From an uncultured Prevotella sp. (GTDB taxonomy: Bacteria; Bacteroidota; Bacteroidia; Bacteroidales; Bacteroidaceae), in NCBI GenBank assembly GCA_905235325.1, contig CAJOLE010000019.1, forward strand, positions 1 through 32,715: a stretch of 32,715 nucleotides of DNA, given 5' to 3'. The notes beneath the pieces were generated by a model, which was not told the origin of the DNA, ran no database searches, and saw nothing but the letters and a program-made list of their open reading frames with translations. The position numbers and the translations under genes were made by a program. Below are positions 1 through 8,627 of the stretch, piece by piece. The number at the start of each line of letters is the position of its first letter. The stretch's first letter is position 1.

Positions 1-93
1 AGACAATAACTTAGCAATAACTTGAGCCGTATGCGGTGAAAGTCGCACGTACGGTTCTTAATGGGGAAAGAGGGGGCAACCCCTCCAACCTAC
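1..93 (+). mobile_element. 3' end of a group II intron (domains V and VI), truncated by the window edge
   Basis: Positions 24-57 form a canonical 34-base domain V. The lower helix pairs 24-32 with 49-57, the two-base bulge AC is at 47-48, the upper helix pairs 33-37 with 42-46, and the tetraloop GAAA is at 38-41. The catalytic triad AGC is at 25-27. A domain VI-like hairpin follows: 70-75 pairs perfectly with 80-85 around a GCAA loop, and unpaired A87 lies 7 bases from the end as a possible branch point. The element ends in AC at 92-93, which fits the AY rule for group II 3' ends. The rest of the ribozyme and any reverse transcriptase/maturase lie to the left of the window. The intron subclass cannot be assigned from this fragment. 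It sits 27 bases before the tex start codon. Confidence 0.85.
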
Positions 94-120
94 ATAATTA
101 TCAATAATACCTCAGAACGT

Positions 121-2265
121 ATGAATATTTTCGCCAACCTCATAGCCGAAAGGCTTAACATAGCAGCCAAAAACGTAGACGGCACGCTCGCCCTGCTCGA
201 CGAGGGCTGCACCATTCCCTTCATTGCCCGCTACCGCAAGGAGCGCACGGGCGGACTCGACGAGGTCAAGATCAGCGCCATCAGCGACCAGTATGAACGC
301 CTGAAGGAGATTCAGAAGCGGAAGGAGACCATTCTCAAGACCATCGGCGACCAAGAGAAGCTGACGCCCGAGCTGGAGAAGCGTATCAACGAGACGTGGG
401 AACCGGCCACGCTCGAAGACATATACCTGCCCTACCGGCCAAAGCGCCGCACACGCGCCCAAGTAGCCCGCGAGCAGGGGCTGGAACCGCTGGCCCTGCT
501 GCTGCTGCAACAGCGCGAGCGCGACCCGGAGCTTGCGGCTGAACGGTTCGTCAAGGGCGACGTGAAGGACGTTGGGTCGGCCCTGAAGGGTGCGCAGGAC
601 ATCATTGCCGAACAGGTGAGCGAGGACGAGCGCAGCCGCCAGACGGTGCGTGGAGCCTTCCGCCGCCAGGCTGTCATCACGTCGAAGGTGGTGAAGGCCA
701 AGCAGGACAGCGACGAAGCCCAGAAATTCCGCGACTACTTCGACTGGCACGAACCGCTGCGCCGCTGCTCGAGTCACCGTCTGCTGGCTATGCGCCGGGG
801 CGAGGCAGAAGGCATTCTGCGCATCAGCATCAGTCCCGACGACGAGGAGTGCGTGGAGCGGCTGAAAAGGAGCCTCCCCCCTGCCCCATCGCAAGGCAGC
901 GGGCCATGCCGGAGACTCTTAGAGGAGGCTGTCGAGGATGGCTACAAGCGGCTGCTGAAGCCCTCGATAGAGACGGAGTTCACGAACCTGAGCAAGGAGC
1001 AGGCCGACGACGAGGCAATCCGCGTGTTCGCCGAGAACCTGCGCCAGCTGCTGCTCTCGGCACCGCTCGGCCAGAAGCGCGTCATGGGCATCGACCCAGG
1101 CTTCCGCACGGGCTGCAAGGTGGTGTGCCTCGACGCTCAGGGCAACCTGCTCCACCATGAGGCCATCTTCCCCCACCCGCCGGTGAACCACCGTATGCAG
1201 GCCACCGTCCACGTGCAGCAGATGATCAGCGACTACCACATCGAAGCCATCGCCATCGGCAACGGAACGGCCAGTCGCGAGACGCGGGCGTTCATCGACG
1301 ACACCGTCAGCGGTGTCAGCGTCAGCGTCTTCGTCGTCAGCGAGGACGGAGCGTCGGTCTATTCAGCCTCGAAGACGGCTCGCGAGGAGTTCCCCGACGA
1401 GGATGTCACCGTGCGCGGCGCCGTCTCGATAGGGCGCCGACTGATGGATCCGCTGGCCGAACTGGTGAAGATCGACCCGAAGAGCATCGGCGTCGGGCAG
1501 TACCAGCACGACGTCGACCAGACGAAGCTCAAGCAGCAGCTCGACCAGACGGTGATGAGCTGTGTCAACTCCGTCGGCGTCAACCTGAACACCGCCTCCC
1601 GGCACCTGCTGCAGTACGTCAGCGGACTGGGGCCGGCACTGGCCGGCAACATCGTTGACTACCGACGCGAGAATGGTGCCTTCGCCAGCCGCGCCCAGCT
1701 CCTGAAGGTGCCGCGCCTCGGTCCTGCTGCCTACGAGCAGTGCGCCGGCTTCCTGCGCATTCCCGGAGCCAAGAACCCGTTAGACAACTCCGCCGTTCAC
1801 CCCGAGAGCTACAAGATCGTGGAGCGCATGGCCGGCGACCAAGGGTGTACCGTCGCCGACCTTATAAATAATAAGGAGAAGCGCCAGGCCATCGACCTGA
1901 AGCGCTACGTCACGACTGAAGTCGGACTGCCCACGCTGACCGACATTCTGAAGGAGCTTGAGAAGCCCGGACGCGACCCGCGCGAGCAGATTGAGGAGTT
2001 TGAGTTTGCCAAGGGCATTGAGACCGTCGACGACCTGGAGGAGGGAATGGAACTGCCGGGCATCGTCACCAACATCACCAACTTCGGTGCCTTCGTCGAC
2101 ATCGGTGTCCACCAGGACGGGCTCGTCCACATATCGCAGTTAGCCAACAAGTACGTGAAAGACCCCAACCAGGTGGTGAAGCTCCACCAGCACGTCCGTG
2201 TGCGCGTAATCGAGGTTGACCGCCGGCGCGGGCGCATCTCGCTGAGCATGAAGGGACTGTCTTAA
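121..2265 (+). CDS. tex: Tex-family RNA-binding transcriptional accessory protein
   Basis: Tex is a conserved cytoplasmic nucleic-acid-binding protein linked to transcription and RNA metabolism. This copy has 714 residues, a normal length. In order it has the N-terminal Tex region (with the motif IPFIARYRKE), a YqgF/RNase H-like fold beginning near residue 321 (VMGIDPGFRTGCK), helix-hairpin-helix repeats around 490-560 (LLKVPRLGPAAYEQ), and a C-terminal S1 domain from about residue 642 (GIVTNITNFGAFVDIG). The frame is open from 61, but 61-93 is intron domain VI, so the ATG at 121 is the likely start; the N-terminus MNIFANLIAERL matches the family. The gene is convergent with menA, and the two stop codons overlap. 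I see no nearby promoter, so transcription may come through or from upstream of the intron. Confidence 0.95.
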   Translation: MNIFANLIAERLNIAAKNVDGTLALLDEGCTIPFIARYRKERTGGLDEVKISAISDQYERLKEIQKRKETILKTIGDQEKLTPELEKRINETWEPATLEDIYLPYRPKRRTRAQVAREQGLEPLALLLLQQRERDPELAAERFVKGDVKDVGSALKGAQDIIAEQVSEDERSRQTVRGAFRRQAVITSKVVKAKQDSDEAQKFRDYFDWHEPLRRCSSHRLLAMRRGEAEGILRISISPDDEECVERLKRSLPPAPSQGSGPCRRLLEEAVEDGYKRLLKPSIETEFTNLSKEQADDEAIRVFAENLRQLLLSAPLGQKRVMGIDPGFRTGCKVVCLDAQGNLLHHEAIFPHPPVNHRMQATVHVQQMISDYHIEAIAIGNGTASRETRAFIDDTVSGVSVSVFVVSEDGASVYSASKTAREEFPDEDVTVRGAVSIGRRLMDPLAELVKIDPKSIGVGQYQHDVDQTKLKQQLDQTVMSCVNSVGVNLNTASRHLLQYVSGLGPALAGNIVDYRRENGAFASRAQLLKVPRLGPAAYEQCAGFLRIPGAKNPLDNSAVHPESYKIVERMAGDQGCTVADLINNKEKRQAIDLKRYVTTEVGLPTLTDILKELEKPGRDPREQIEEFEFAKGIETVDDLEEGMELPGIVTNITNFGAFVDIGVHQDGLVHISQLANKYVKDPNQVVKLHQHVRVRVIEVDRRRGRISLSMKGLS

Positions 2266-3173
2266 CTCAGCAGCAGTCCCGCAACGACAGCCACGCCGTA
2301 GACGAAGATATTGCGAGCCGTCTCGCCGAGACAGCTGTTCAGGGCCTTGCCCCTGTTGATGTGCCGAATCTTCAGGAAAGTGAAGACGTGGAGCACAAGA
2401 TAGGCCATCGGCAGCAGGAAAGCCAGCAGATGGCCGTTCTGCCAGAACACAAGCCCCAGCACGCAGGCCACGACACCCACGCCGAAATACGTCCAAAGGC
2501 TGGTCTCACTGCCCATACGCACTACGAGCGTCATCTTGCCGACGGCCCGGTCGACGTCGCGGTCGCGGAAGTTGTTGATGAGCAGCAGCCCGTCGATGAC
2601 CAGTCCGCAGGCTATCGAAGCGACGACCACCTGCAACGTACACGTATGCAGCTGCACATAGTAGGTGATGCACACAGGCACGATGCCGAAGAAGACGACG
2701 ACCAGCAAGTCGCCAAATCCCAAATATGAAAGGTGGGTCGTGTATAGGAAGCAGAAGACGACGCACAGCAGCCCGATGAGTATCATCTCGAGCCCGCCGA
2801 ACCAGACCAGCGGCAAGCCCACTACGCAGGCCGCCACGGTGGTAAGGACGATGGCCTGCTTCATCGAGTCGAGCTTCACCCAGCCCTGCGCACACGCCCT
2901 GCGCGGCCCGAGCCTCGTCGCGGCATCGTCGGCACCCGCCGTGTAGTCGAAGTAGTCGTTGATGAAGTTGGCGTCAATCTGCATGATAAACGCAAAGAGC
3001 AGACACAGCACGGCAGCAACCCAGCTGAACGAGCCTCCGCCGTGACGGCTGTCGACAAAGGCCAGCGCCACGCCTATCATTACCGGAACAGCCGCTCCGC
3101 TCAGCGTCTTCGGGCGTGCAGCCAGCAGCCAGGCCCGAGGGCTGTCAGTCTTGATATTTGCCGACTCAGTCAT
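2262..3173 (-). CDS. menA: 1,4-dihydroxy-2-naphthoate polyprenyltransferase (UbiA family)
   Basis: This enzyme attaches a polyprenyl chain to 1,4-dihydroxy-2-naphthoate in the inner membrane, the step before the final methylation of menaquinone. The 303-residue protein is strongly hydrophobic, with about eight membrane segments. It carries both Asp-rich UbiA motifs: NDYFDYTAGAD in the first half and NNFRDRDVDRAVGK in the second. The second motif is of MenA type rather than UbiA type. The frame is open upstream to 3224, but a promoter is recognisable at 3193-3225, so the ATG at 3173 (MTESANIKT) is the better start. No other men gene is in the window. The gene is divergent from the HD-domain gene. 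Confidence 0.9.
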   Translation of the reverse strand: MTESANIKTDSPRAWLLAARPKTLSGAAVPVMIGVALAFVDSRHGGGSFSWVAAVLCLLFAFIMQIDANFINDYFDYTAGADDAATRLGPRRACAQGWVKLDSMKQAIVLTTVAACVVGLPLVWFGGLEMILIGLLCVVFCFLYTTHLSYLGFGDLLVVVFFGIVPVCITYYVQLHTCTLQVVVASIACGLVIDGLLLINNFRDRDVDRAVGKMTLVVRMGSETSLWTYFGVGVVACVLGLVFWQNGHLLAFLLPMAYLVLHVFTFLKIRHINRGKALNSCLGETARNIFVYGVAVVAGLLLS

Positions 3174-3189
3174 TTTTTCCTGCTTTTTG

Positions 3190-3221
3190 CTTGCAAAATT
3201 ATGAATTATTTTGTAAATTTG
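3190..3221 (+). promoter_or_regulatory. Promoter of the HD-domain gene, Bacteroidetes type
   Basis: CTTG at 3190-3193 (a weak -33), a 20-base spacer and TAAATTTG at 3214-3221 (a full -7 match) point to a start near 3228, about 16 bases before the ATG at 3244. The element physically overlaps the menA promoter on the other strand. Confidence 0.6.
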
Positions 3222-3225
3222 CAAA
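3193..3225 (-). promoter_or_regulatory. menA promoter, Bacteroidetes type
   Basis: Read on the minus strand, TTTG at 3225-3222 is followed by a 20-base spacer and then TAATTTTGC at 3201-3193. This matches the Bacteroidetes -33/-7 consensus of the primary sigma factor. Transcription would begin near 3187, about 14 bases before the ATG at 3173. The site overlaps the divergent promoter of the HD-domain gene. Confidence 0.7.
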
Positions 3226-3243
3226 AATATTTGTATTTATTTT

Positions 3244-3873
3244 ATGATTAGCAACACTCCGAGCCTCGATTTGGTAGAGTTTGTCGAGACAAACATACTG
3301 CCGCAGTACTCACAGTTTGACAATGCCCACAACCTCGGGCACGTCACCCGCGTCATTCGCAATGCCCTCAAACTGGTGAGACAGACGGGAGCCGACATCA
3401 ACATGGTCTACGTCATCGCGGCCTACCACGACCTCGGCATGTCAGGACCGCGCGCTGTCCACCACATCACCGGCGGCAAGATTCTTGCCGCCGACGCCCG
3501 CCTGAAGCGCTGGTTCTCTGCCGAGCAGATTAAGATTATGAAGGAGGCCGTTGAGGACCACCGCGCCTCGGCCAGCCACGCACCGCGCTCGCTCTACGGG
3601 AAGATTATAGCCGAGGCCGACCGCGACATCATACCCGAAGTGGTATTCAGACGGACCATTGACTTCGGACTGGCCAACTACCCCGAGCTCAACCGCGAGC
3701 AGCAGTGGCAGCGGTTCCAAGAGCACATGCAGGAGAAGTACTCGGCCGACGGCTATATGCGGCTCTGGATTCCCGGCTCGCAGAACGAGAAGCGGCTGGC
3801 CGAACTGCGGGCCATCATCGCCGACCCCACCCAGCTGCGCCAGCACTTCGACCGGCTTTTTCCCACAACCTGA
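3244..3873 (+). CDS. HD-domain metal-dependent hydrolase, substrate unknown
   Basis: The 209-residue soluble protein has HD-superfamily metal-site residues: His33 in LGHVTRV, the His62-Asp63 doublet in AAYHDLG, and downstream His and Asp in VEDHRAS and AEADRD. HD proteins hydrolyse phosphoesters of nucleotides or other metabolites; the actual substrate cannot be read from the sequence. No second domain such as RelA or a sensor module is visible. The gene has its own promoter, is divergent from menA, and is followed by 640 bases of repeats, so it is probably monocistronic. The start is supported by a -7 box 23 bases upstream. Confidence 0.8.
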   Translation: MISNTPSLDLVEFVETNILPQYSQFDNAHNLGHVTRVIRNALKLVRQTGADINMVYVIAAYHDLGMSGPRAVHHITGGKILAADARLKRWFSAEQIKIMKEAVEDHRASASHAPRSLYGKIIAEADRDIIPEVVFRRTIDFGLANYPELNREQQWQRFQEHMQEKYSADGYMRLWIPGSQNEKRLAELRAIIADPTQLRQHFDRLFPTT

Positions 3874-4016
3874 CGTAACGTCGAGTAGACGGAGTGACCA
3901 CGGCCCACGCATCTCTGCAACTCCTGCTGAGAGCGTCGTCACACCGCAACCCGGAAGGGCTGGTTGAGCTGCAGAATGAGAATTTACCACGGAGGACAAC
4001 GAAAGGCACGGAGCAA

Positions 4017-4089
4017 AACCCGCCGCCTTTTCACAAAAACCCGCCGCCTTTTCTCCAAATCCCGCCGCCTTTTGCCAAAAACCCGCCGA
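4017..4089 (+). repeat. 21-base tandem repeat, about 3.5 units
   Basis: Units start at 4017, 4038, 4059 and 4080. Each consists of AACCCGCCGCCTTTT plus six more variable bases; the last unit is partial. Because 21 is divisible by three, the array stays open in several frames and creates a spurious repeated peptide (KAAGF) on the minus strand. A related 21-base array lies at 19262-19345. Confidence 0.8.
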
Positions 4090-4204
4090 TCGTTTTCGTT
4101 TTAGTTCTTGCTCCGCTTTGCTCTGCAAGCGTCCCTTCGGGCCGAGCGTTCGTTTTCGTTTTCTTTTCGCCTCATCCCGAGTCATCGGCTCAGGTGTAGG
4201 GTCG

Positions 4205-4227
4205 GGTGTCGGTTCAGGTGTCGGTTC
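4205..4227 (+). repeat. 23-base dispersed repeat, copy 1
   Basis: This stretch holds two GGTGTCGGTTC motifs 12 bases apart, separated by a single A, and is identical over 23 bases to 19373-19395. It lies between the 21-base array and the hairpin repeat. Confidence 0.7.
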
Positions 4228-4311
4228 CACCCTCTGAGGGGGGTCGTCGAGGGCTGTTTTTCCCGATGAAACCGTCTTTTCTTGCATATATAGTTGTCAA
4301 TAGCTGGTTTT

Positions 4312-4382
4312 ATCCTACACTTCCTACACTTCCTACACCTAATTTTTTTCAACAGGTGTAGGGAGTGTAGGAAGTGTAGGAT
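4312..4382. repeat. 29-bp inverted repeat (long hairpin) built from 9-base units
   Basis: The left arm 4312-4340 is complementary to 4354-4382 over 29 bases with one G-T wobble, leaving a 13-base T-rich loop. Each arm is three 9-base units of the type CCTACACTT. The right arm, read on the minus strand, is identical over 27 bases to 19120-19146. The hairpin lies between two convergent genes and could stop transcription from either side, but its repeat nature suggests a dispersed element rather than an ordinary terminator. Confidence 0.8.
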
Positions 4383-4433
4383 GTCTCCCGTTATTCGTAA
4401 CTATGTAGTCTCCTGTATAAAGTAAAATACAGA

Positions 4434-4493
4434 GTGAAAGGTGAAGGGTGAAAGGAGAGCCTGAGTGGCCTCCCTTCACCCTTTACCTTTCAC
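4434..4493. terminator. Long imperfect hairpin downstream of atpG, candidate terminator
   Basis: GTGAAAGGTGAAGGGTGAA at 4434-4452 pairs, with a few mismatches, with the complementary run ending at 4493, around a small central loop near 4465-4470. It begins 23 bases past the atpG stop codon and faces the end of the ATP synthase operon. There is no clear T tract on the minus strand, so termination is inferred from position and structure only. Confidence 0.45.
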
Positions 4494-4515
4494 TAAACAC
4501 AGAACGTTCGCGCGT

Positions 4516-5484
4516 TTAGTTGTTGACGGAGCCTCCGACGATGTCGAGCAACTCGTTGGTGATAGCTTGCTGACGACTCTTGTTATACTGGAGGTTCAGC
4601 TGGCGCAGCAGCTCGTCGGCATTGTCCGTAGCCGTCTGCATGGCTACCATGCGGGCGGCATGTTCGGAGGCGACGCTGTCGAGCAGGGCCGTGTAGAGCA
4701 TGAGGTGAGCCAGCTTCGGGATGAGCTGCGAGAGGACGGTGTCCATGTCGGGCTCCACGATGAAGTTGTCGTTCAGCGGCGGCTTTTCCTCGCCTTGTAC
4801 GTTCGCCTTCTTCTTGCGGTTGCGCTTCAAGTACTCCTGACTTTCCTTCGTGGCGGCAATCGAGGTGAGGTCGCGCTCGTGGTCGCGCTCGAGCTCTTCC
4901 TCGATGTCGATGGGCAGGAAGGTCTTGCGGGTGAGCACCTGCGAACCCGCCGACTTGAAGTGATGGTAGACCAGCTCCACCTTGTCAATCTCTCCGTCGC
5001 GGAACTTCTTGCCAAGCTCCATGGCGATGTCGATGCACTGGCGCACATTGGGCTTGTCTACCAATTCCGAGTATTCGCCCTGCACGTCGTAGCCCAGCTT
5101 CAGAGCCTTCTCATGAACCCTGCGGCCTATGGGATAGACCTGAATGTCGGTAATGCCTTGCTCATGATACTCTGCAACGATGCGCTGCATCATCTTGATA
5201 ATGTTGGCATTGAAGCCGCCGCAGAGCGACGAGTTGCTGGCATAGACCACCAGGGCAGCCCGGCGGACGGGCCGCTCCTGGTCGTAGACGGTCTGCGCTT
5301 CGGCCTCGGCAGCAAGAAACGACTTCAGAATGTGCTCGAGCATCGTCTCGTAGGGCAGCATATTCTGGATGGCCACTTGGGCGTGATGCAGCTTCGACGA
5401 CGCCACCATCTTCATGGCCGACGTTATCTTGCGCGTGGAGTTGACGGAGGCAATGCGGCCTTTTATCTCTTTTAAACTTGGCAT
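4516..5484 (-). CDS. atpG: ATP synthase F1 subunit gamma
   Basis: Gamma is the central rotor shaft of F1, coupling proton flow through Fo to catalysis at the beta subunits. The 322-residue protein begins MPSLKEIKGRI and has the family N-terminal helix (KITSAMKMVASSKL) and C-terminal helix (NKSRQQAITNELLDIVGG). It is longer than the usual 290 or so residues because of a charged insert around residues 190-240 (LERDHERDL to GEEKPPLND), which I believe is common in Prevotella-like sequences. The frame extends upstream to 5541, but that extension lies in the repeat element at 5488-5608, so the ATG at 5484 is chosen. It is the last gene of the operon. Confidence 0.95.
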   Translation of the reverse strand: MPSLKEIKGRIASVNSTRKITSAMKMVASSKLHHAQVAIQNMLPYETMLEHILKSFLAAEAEAQTVYDQERPVRRAALVVYASNSSLCGGFNANIIKMMQRIVAEYHEQGITDIQVYPIGRRVHEKALKLGYDVQGEYSELVDKPNVRQCIDIAMELGKKFRDGEIDKVELVYHHFKSAGSQVLTRKTFLPIDIEEELERDHERDLTSIAATKESQEYLKRNRKKKANVQGEEKPPLNDNFIVEPDMDTVLSQLIPKLAHLMLYTALLDSVASEHAARMVAMQTATDNADELLRQLNLQYNKSRQQAITNELLDIVGGSVNN

Positions 5485-5487
5485 ATC

Positions 5488-5605
5488 TAAGCCCCCTAAG
5501 TTAGGGGGTTGGGGGTCTGAACAAGCGAGCACCAGACCCATTAATGATACATCATGTGGAAGGAGCCTGCGCCTGTTCAGACCCCCTGCCCCCTAACTTA
5601 GGGGG

Positions 5606-5608
<3 letters not shown>
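5488..5608. repeat. MITE-like inverted-repeat element filling the atpA-atpG gap
   Basis: Two arms, 5488-5522 and 5575-5608, are inverted copies of each other apart from two substitutions and one single-base gap; the spacer is 52 bases. Each arm contains the palindrome CCCCCTAAGTTAGGGGG followed by GGGGGTCTGAAC toward the centre. The element covers the whole intergenic gap: its right end contains the atpA stop codon (5606-5608) and its left end is 3 bases from the atpG start. No transposase is encoded. The layout resembles the elements at 24363-24472 and 18846-18938. Confidence 0.8.
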
Positions 5609-7189
<1,581 letters not shown>

Positions 7190-7237
7190 TGTTCAATTAC
7201 TTTTTAAGTGTGTTAAGAATGTTGTTGAGCTTGGCCT

Positions 7238-7726
7238 TCACTGAGGCATCCATACGATATACTCGAGGATGAAGCCGCCGATAAGGTCGGGGTTCACCTC
7301 GGTCTCAAACTCCACAGTCCCATTAGTCTTACTCTCCACCATACGGCGCATCTTCTGCTCGGTGGCAGGCGATACGCGGGCAGCGGTGATGAGACGTCCA
7401 CGGATGACGTTCTTCTGCTGACGATAGAGCGTGACGTACGAATTGGCGATGAACTGCATCACAGGCTCACGGTCTTCTTTCAGCACGAGGCCGATGAAGG
7501 CGCGGGTCAAGGCGGTGGGCGTGCCGCCGACGGACGTCAGCAGCAGCGACTCCTTCTTGTCCTTCGAGAGCATCGGATTATCAATCGTCTGCCTAAGCTG
7601 CGGCACCTCAACGTAGCTCTTTGCCATGAGCTGCATCTCCTGGTACACAGCGTCCTCCAACTTCTGGTCGGTGGCACTCTTCAAGAGCGCCCGGGCGTAG
7701 CGAACCGATATGACTCCTATATCCAT
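7238..7726 (-). CDS. atpH: ATP synthase F1 subunit delta, frameshifted near its 3' end
   Basis: Delta joins F1 to the peripheral stalk. The 162-residue open frame matches the delta/OSCP family from MDIGVISVRYARALL through NPDLIGGFILEY, then ends abruptly in IVWMPQ. In another frame, starting about 7259, the sequence continues YRMDASVKAKL and LNNILNTLKK to a TAA at 7197, which is the normal delta C-terminus. The intact gene should therefore span 7197-7726 (530 bases, not a multiple of three); one base, or seven if the usual DTY residues are expected, is missing near 7257-7262. The neighbour atpF is also shifted, so a sequencing or assembly error is as likely as a real mutation. Confidence 0.85.
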   Translation of the reverse strand: MDIGVISVRYARALLKSATDQKLEDAVYQEMQLMAKSYVEVPQLRQTIDNPMLSKDKKESLLLTSVGGTPTALTRAFIGLVLKEDREPVMQFIANSYVTLYRQQKNVIRGRLITAARVSPATEQKMRRMVESKTNGTVEFETEVNPDLIGGFILEYIVWMPQ

Positions 7727-7738
7727 ACGTACTTTAAT

Positions 7739-8234
7739 TTACTTGATAGCAGAAACTTCATCCAGCATACGGTCGATGAGATCCATCTGTGCCTTGTCGT
7801 CGCGGAGGTTCTGACGAAGAACCTTCTCGGCAATCTCGACACTGAGCGTAGCTACTTGCTTGCGGATATCGGCAATGGCAGCCTTCTTCTCCTGTAATGG
7901 CCACACGGGCATCTTCCAGCAGTCGGGCACCCTCCTGACGGGCCTTATCCTGGGCTTTCTCTACAATGGCGTCGCGGGTTTCGGCAGCCTCCTTCAGTAT
8001 CTGAGCCTGCTTCTCGCGTGCCTCCTGCAAGATGGATTCACTCTCTTTCTGTATATTGGCCAGTCGTTCGTTTGCCTCATGCGCCTTGCGCAGCGAGTCG
8101 TCGATGAAAGCCTGGCGCTCCTTCACCATCCCTGTGATGACTGGGAACCCGAACCTCCACAACAGGAATAACACCACGAGGAACGTGATGGTCATCCAGA
8201 ACAACAGACCAATACTCGGACTCAGTAACTCCAT
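7739..8234 (-). CDS. atpF: ATP synthase Fo subunit b, interrupted by a +1 frameshift
   Basis: Subunit b is the membrane-anchored peripheral stalk. The first frame (8234 down to 7896) gives a single N-terminal membrane helix ([19 protein letters not shown]) followed by the long charged helix, ending LLEDARVAI. The family sequence then continues in a second frame from 7894 to the TAA at 7739: [13 protein letters not shown], then [15 protein letters not shown]. One extra base (T at plus-strand position 7895) accounts for the break; without it the product is 164 residues, normal for the family. Read as is, translation runs on in the wrong frame to 7758. No slippery heptamer is present, so programmed frameshifting is unlikely. 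Confidence 0.9.
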
Positions 8235-8350
8235 ACGCTGATTGTTATTTTCGATTTACTAATACTCTATTTACGATTTATTTGCCATGCGACTCCGATT
8301 CCCGGACGGGGAAACCTGCCGAAATCGAAAATCACAGAATCGTAAACACA

Positions 8351-8593
<243 letters not shown>

Positions 8594-8627
8594 TTAAGTT
8601 TTTAATTGTTAATATTTTAATTGTTTG

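Larger units (their letters stand above)
3874..4515. other. Gene-free repeat region between convergent HD-domain and atpG genes
   Basis: No credible gene is present: the open frames here consist of translated repeats and low-complexity sequence. From left to right the stretch holds unremarkable sequence (3874-4016), a 21-base tandem repeat (4017-4089), T-rich low-complexity DNA with two GTTTTCGTTTT motifs, a doubled GGTGTCGGTT motif (4205-4227), a long perfect-looking hairpin (4312-4382) and a second long hairpin (4434-4493). Three of these have relatives in the gene-free stretch at 18.6-19.8 kb. Confidence 0.7.

Noticed and set aside
61..120. N-terminal extension of tex to 61
   Set aside because: These codons are intron domain VI plus the short exon. 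Family homology starts at the ATG at 121.
860..940. Possible repeat insertion in tex (Pro-rich SLPPAPSQGSG segment, with short GCCTCC/GGAGGC pairing)
   Set aside because: The protein segment has roughly the length expected between conserved blocks, and the pairing is only seven bases, too weak to call an element.
3174..3224. N-terminal extension of menA to 3224
   Set aside because: It would run through the promoter at 3193-3225 and adds 17 residues not matching the family.
3442..4287. 281-codon minus-strand open frame with KAAGF repeats
   Set aside because: Half is antisense to the HD-domain gene and the rest is the translated 21-base array and low-complexity DNA.
3874..4515. tRNA or rRNA gene in the repeat region
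   Set aside because: No cloverleaf, CCA-adjacent stem or conserved rRNA sequence could be found on either strand.
7880..7900. Programmed ribosomal frameshift in atpF
   Set aside because: No slippery heptamer or adjacent stop/stem-loop is seen, and atpF is not known to use frameshifting. An indel or sequence error fits better.
8235..8350. Possible regulatory RNA in the atpE-atpF gap
   Set aside because: Only one short GC hairpin is visible and nothing matches a known riboswitch or leader.
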